NCBI GenBank assembly: GCA_002700765.1
Contig: PAEP01000045.1
Span: 49,557-59,682, forward strand
DNA length: 10,126 bases
Direction of reading: 5' to 3'
From: Synechococcus sp. MED850
Lineage (GTDB): Bacteria; Cyanobacteriota; Cyanobacteriia; PCC-6307; Cyanobiaceae
Below, piece after piece: positions 7,523-10,126 of the stretch. Within the stretch, counting starts at the first letter, position 1, and every line of letters begins with the position of its first letter. Made by a program: the position numbers and the translations under genes. The notes below the pieces were generated by a model that was given only the letters and a program-made list of their open reading frames with translations, had not been told where the DNA came from and made no database searches.

Positions 7523-8139
7523 CCCTGATCGCCTCGATCACCTCGCCGATCAATGAGATCAGCGACTCCCTGGGTGCCAATGATTTGCCTTACGCGATCC
7601 CGCTGCACCCGAATCTGGTGCATCTCACCATCGGGCTGTTCGCGATCGGGATCGCCTTCGACTTCGCTGGCGCGTTTTACCCCTTGGAGAAGCGGGTGTT
7701 CCGTTTTCTCGCCCTGCCCGTGACCCGCAGCGGCTTCCACGATGTGGGTTGGTACAACCTGGTGGCCTGCAGCGGGATCAGCTTCTTCACGGTTGCTGCC
7801 GGGTTCTACGAAATGCTGCTGGCGGTGCCACTCCCCGGCGTCCGAAGCATTCTCGGACAGACCGCCATCGACACCATGCTCTGGCATGCCATCGGCGGCG
7901 TCGCCATTCTCCTTGTGATCGTCGCCATGACCGTCTGGCGTGGCTATCAACGCTTTGTTTGGCGCAAGGACATGGGCCGTCAGGTCACCTGGCTTTATCT
8001 GCTGGCAGGAGCCTCGATGCTGGTGTTGATGGGATTGCATGGAAGTCTCGGCGCCTGGCTCGCCAGCGACTTCGGCGTGCACATCACCGCTGACCAGCTG
8101 CTCGCCGCTGGTGCTGATCTGAACGAGGTGCTGCCATGA
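7519..8139 (+). CDS. DUF2231 membrane protein, second of the pair
   Basis: This 206-residue protein has four predicted helices (about 33-53, 78-103, 118-140 and 158-176). The DUF2231 signature LHPNLVHLTIG gives H30 and H35, then MLWHAIGG (H123) and LGAWLASDFGVH (H188), matching H20, H25, H91 and H152 of the preceding protein. It has an additional His at 174 and an extra stretch of about 28 residues between the first two helices. An upstream in-frame start at 7459 would lie deep inside the previous gene. ATG at 7519 is preferred: it forms an ATGA overlap with the previous stop and follows GAGGGGG by 7 bases. Its own stop overlaps ctaC in the same way. The function is unknown. It may pair with the first protein as a heterodimer serving the oxidase. 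Confidence 0.85.
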   Translation: MTLIASITSPINEISDSLGANDLPYAIPLHPNLVHLTIGLFAIGIAFDFAGAFYPLEKRVFRFLALPVTRSGFHDVGWYNLVACSGISFFTVAAGFYEMLLAVPLPGVRSILGQTAIDTMLWHAIGGVAILLVIVAMTVWRGYQRFVWRKDMGRQVTWLYLLAGASMLVLMGLHGSLGAWLASDFGVHITADQLLAAGADLNEVLP

Positions 8140-9071
8140 CCACCACTGCTCCCAAGAAAAGCCCGAACATCGGCGCCATTGTGATCATCACGATCGCTGT
8201 GGCGATCAACCTGGTGATCGCCAAACTGATGGCGATGTGGTCCTACAGCTGGTTTCCACCCCAGGCCTCAATGGCGGCGCCCTACGTCGACGATCTGTTC
8301 GCGCTTGAAACCGGCATCGGCTCCTTCATCTTCTTCGGCTGCACCGGAGTGATGGGTTGGGTGCTGCTGTTCAACCGGGCTGGCAAGTACGACGAAAGCG
8401 ATGGTGCGCCGATCGAAGGCAACACCAAGCTGGAAATCATCTGGACGATCATCCCGCTGGTGACGGTCTTCGCGATCGCTACCTACACGATGAACGTGAA
8501 CATGAAGCTTCAGAACCTCGGTCCGAAGCACAAGTACGCCATCGGTACCGATCCAACAGCGTTGATGGAAGCCGATCCCATCGCCGACGTGGGACCGATT
8601 GACGTGATCGCCCGCCAGTGGAGCTGGGAATTCGTCTACCCCAACGGGGTGCGCAGCTCTGAGCTGCATTTGCCCGTGGATCAACGCGCCAATTTCCGGT
8701 TGATCTCGGAAGACGTTCTGCACAGCTTCTTCGTTCCAGCGTTCCGTCTCAAGCAGGACATCATCCCCGGCAGCATCATTTCCTACAGCCTCACGCCAAC
8801 CAGAGAAGGCCGCTTCCGGTTGCGGGACGCCATGTTCAGCGGCGCCTACTTCTCCCAGAACCAGACCGACGTCATCGTCGAATCGGATGAGGCGTATGGC
8901 GATTGGCTGAAGGCGACCGCCAAAAAGCCCCTGCAACCCGGACTCGATCCAGGCCGCGCCTTGTATGACCGCCGCATCGCCCGCGGTGACAAGGGCTGGG
9001 CCACGGTTCCACCGGCACCAGCCCCGATGGTGAACGACCCCGGCGATCCCTCCATCCCCCACGACGCCTGA
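8136..9071 (+). CDS. ctaC: Haem-copper oxidase subunit II lacking the CuA site (ARTO type)
   Basis: This 311-residue inner-membrane subunit has an N-terminal helix (about 13-31), two further helices (about 58-80 and 101-119, with EIIWTIIPL) and a C-terminal cupredoxin domain (about 150-255, with QWSWEFVYP at 161-169). There is no lipobox. CuA normally uses one His plus a CxExCxxxHxxM motif. Here H196 (LHSFFVP) remains, but the motif positions read D231, M233, S235, F239 and N242, so CuA cannot form. Subunit II of E. coli bo3 quinol oxidase (CyoA) also lacks CuA and has a similar SGxxFS stretch. In Synechocystis the CuA-less CtaCII belongs to the alternative respiratory terminal oxidase, presumed to use quinol. 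Residues after about 255 form a Pro-rich tail. ATG at 8136 overlaps the previous stop and has GAGG 7 bases upstream. An 8-base gap separates it from ctaD. The second-copy symbol ctaCII would also fit. Confidence 0.93.
   Translation: MTTTAPKKSPNIGAIVIITIAVAINLVIAKLMAMWSYSWFPPQASMAAPYVDDLFALETGIGSFIFFGCTGVMGWVLLFNRAGKYDESDGAPIEGNTKLEIIWTIIPLVTVFAIATYTMNVNMKLQNLGPKHKYAIGTDPTALMEADPIADVGPIDVIARQWSWEFVYPNGVRSSELHLPVDQRANFRLISEDVLHSFFVPAFRLKQDIIPGSIISYSLTPTREGRFRLRDAMFSGAYFSQNQTDVIVESDEAYGDWLKATAKKPLQPGLDPGRALYDRRIARGDKGWATVPPAPAPMVNDPGDPSIPHDA
8826..8861 (+). other. Degenerate CuA-ligand segment within ctaC
   Basis: These 12 codons (residues 231-242) occupy the place of the CuA motif CxExCxxxHxxM. 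They encode DAMFSGAYFSQN, so every copper-ligand position of the motif is replaced. The flanking sequence (FRLR before, DVIVE after) aligns without gaps to ordinary subunit II, and the reading frame is intact, so this is a genuine substitution pattern rather than a frameshift. Confidence 0.9.
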
Positions 9072-9079
9072 GACGTGCC

Positions 9080-10126
9080 ATGACAACCACAACCACCAAC
9101 TACGACCCCCGCGTCCTCAAGGCACCCCATCCGGTGCCCGGTGCGCCGGACAACTGGAAGCGCTTCTTCAGCTTCAACACCGATGCCAAGGTGATCGGCA
9201 TCCAGTACATCGCCACCTCGCTGTTCTTCCTGCTGGTGGGAGGTCTGCTGGCCATGATCGTGCGGGGTGAGCTGATCACACCCCCGGCCGATCTGGTTGA
9301 TCCCAGCGTTTACAACGGCCTGTACACGATGCATGGAACGGTGATGCTGTTCCTGTTTCTGTTCCCGATCCTCAACGGCTTCAACAACCTGTTGATCCCC
9401 ACGATGATCGGCGCTCCGGACATGGCGTTCCCCAAGCTGAATGCCGCCGCCTTCTGGCTGGTGCCGGTGTTCGCCGTCGTGCTGATGGGCAGCTTCTTCG
9501 CTCCCGGAGGTCCAGCCTCTTCGGGATGGTGGTCCTATCCGCCGATGAGCCTGCAGAACCCGCTGGGGCATTTCATCAACGGAGAATTCCTCTGGATCCT
9601 GGCGGTGGCACTGTCGGGCATCTCCTCAATCATGGGTGCCGTCAACTTTGTGACGACGATCATCCGCATGCGGGCCCCCGGGATGGGCTTTTTCAAGATG
9701 CCTGTGTTCGTCTGGACCGCTTGGGCCGCCCAGACGATTCAGCTGGTGGGCCTGCCGGCCCTCACCGGTGGTGCCGTGATGCTGCTGTTCGACCTCAGCT
9801 TCGGCACCAGCTTCTTCCGTCCGGAAGGCGGCGGTGACCCAGTGCTGTTTCAACACTTTTTCTGGTTCTATTCGCACCCCGCCGTGTACGTGCTGGTGCT
9901 GCCGGTGTTCGGCATCTTCTCTGAGCTGTTCCCCGTCTATGCCCGCAAGCCCCTGTTCGGCTACCGCTTCGTAGCCATCGCCTCCTTCGGCATCACGTTC
10001 CTCAGCCTGATCGTGTGGGCACACCACATGTTCTACACAGGCACACCGAACTGGATGCGCCACATTTTCATGTTCACCACGATGTTGATCTCGGTGCCCA
10101 CCGGCGTGAAGGTCTTCGCCTGGCTG
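9080..10126 (+). CDS. ctaD: Haem-copper oxidase subunit I, partial (cut by the right edge)
   Basis: This is the catalytic subunit that reduces O2 to water and pumps protons. The frame from ATG 9080 stays open for 349 codons to the window edge; the family is usually 530-570 residues. Visible landmarks are YTMHGTVM (H85, low-spin haem ligand), GFNNLLIP and GAPDMAFPKLN (N103, D114 and N121, D-channel entrance), and YSHPAVY (H266 as CuB ligand, Y270 as the Tyr cross-linked to it). WAHHMF supplies H315 and H316 (CuB), and PTGVK supplies K344 (K-channel). The Glu of the usual GHPEVY motif is Ala (A268), and Y264-S265 precede the His, the signature of A2-type oxidases. The two helix-X haem ligands lie beyond the edge. 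With the CuA-less ctaC it should form a quinol-type (ARTO) oxidase. ctaE is expected downstream. The second-copy symbol ctaDII would also fit. Confidence 0.95.
   Translation, partial: MTTTTTNYDPRVLKAPHPVPGAPDNWKRFFSFNTDAKVIGIQYIATSLFFLLVGGLLAMIVRGELITPPADLVDPSVYNGLYTMHGTVMLFLFLFPILNGFNNLLIPTMIGAPDMAFPKLNAAAFWLVPVFAVVLMGSFFAPGGPASSGWWSYPPMSLQNPLGHFINGEFLWILAVALSGISSIMGAVNFVTTIIRMRAPGMGFFKMPVFVWTAWAAQTIQLVGLPALTGGAVMLLFDLSFGTSFFRPEGGGDPVLFQHFFWFYSHPAVYVLVLPVFGIFSELFPVYARKPLFGYRFVAIASFGITFLSLIVWAHHMFYTGTPNWMRHIFMFTTMLISVPTGVKVFAWL

Noticed and set aside
7465..8082. Minus-strand ORF (205 codons) opposite the second DUF2231 gene
   Set aside because: It is a shadow of the real gene: His/Gly/Asp-rich, with no family resemblance.
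8472..8479. GCGATCGC octamer (cyanobacterial HIP1 element)
   Set aside because: I noticed only this exact copy in about 10 kb, which is not enrichment; treated as chance.
8136..9071. Reading ctaC as an ordinary CuA cytochrome c oxidase subunit
   Set aside because: Residues 231-242 show none of the Cys, Glu, His or Met ligands of the CuA motif, in an intact frame.
8268..9092. Long minus-strand ORF (274 codons) opposite ctaC
   Set aside because: It lies opposite a clearly functional gene in GC-rich sequence. Its product is His/Gly/Asp-rich low-quality sequence with no recognisable domain.

Overview
The window looks like a piece of a marine-type picocyanobacterial chromosome (Synechococcus/Cyanobium group). 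This rests on three things: a SulP transporter that closely follows the cyanobacterial bicarbonate transporter BicA as I remember it, a second-type (CuA-less) cytochrome oxidase operon of the cyanobacterial kind, and very dense packing with overlapping genes. GC rises by eye from roughly 45-55% in the first gene to 60% or more in the oxidase genes. I see no RNA gene, mobile element, CRISPR array or replication origin.

Layout. Positions 1-72 probably hold the last codons of an upstream gene. Positions 56-2710 (+) encode a large GH63/MGH1-like glycoside hydrolase of unknown substrate. It meets, tail to tail with a 4-base overlap, a minus-strand block of three overlapping genes. In transcription order these are a BicA-type Na+/HCO3- transporter, dihydroorotase PyrC and a small thioredoxin-fold protein (5766 down to 2707). 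Divergent from bicA, with only about 24 bases between the two likely starts, is a Na+/Ca2+-exchanger family antiporter (5791-6894, +). A gap of about 127 bases follows, holding a perfect 6+6 inverted repeat and a possible short leader ORF. Then comes a plus-strand operon: two DUF2231 membrane proteins, ctaC and ctaD. These are joined by two 4-base ATGA overlaps and one 8-base gap, and ctaD runs off the right edge.

How the genes fit together. BicA uses the inward Na+ gradient to import bicarbonate, and the adjacent cation exchanger may help handle Na+ or Ca2+. HCO3- also feeds carbamoyl phosphate and so pyrimidine synthesis, where PyrC acts, but that link is only inference. The oxidase is the main point of interest. 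Subunit II has lost five of the six CuA ligand positions, so it should not accept electrons from cytochrome c through CuA. It resembles the cyanobacterial alternative respiratory terminal oxidase (ARTO), thought to be a quinol oxidase. Subunit I keeps the visible haem and CuB ligands and has the YSHP signature of A2-type proton channels. The two upstream DUF2231 proteins share four aligned histidines. They are candidates for a haem-b or metal-binding partner of this oxidase, and this is the least-described part of the window.
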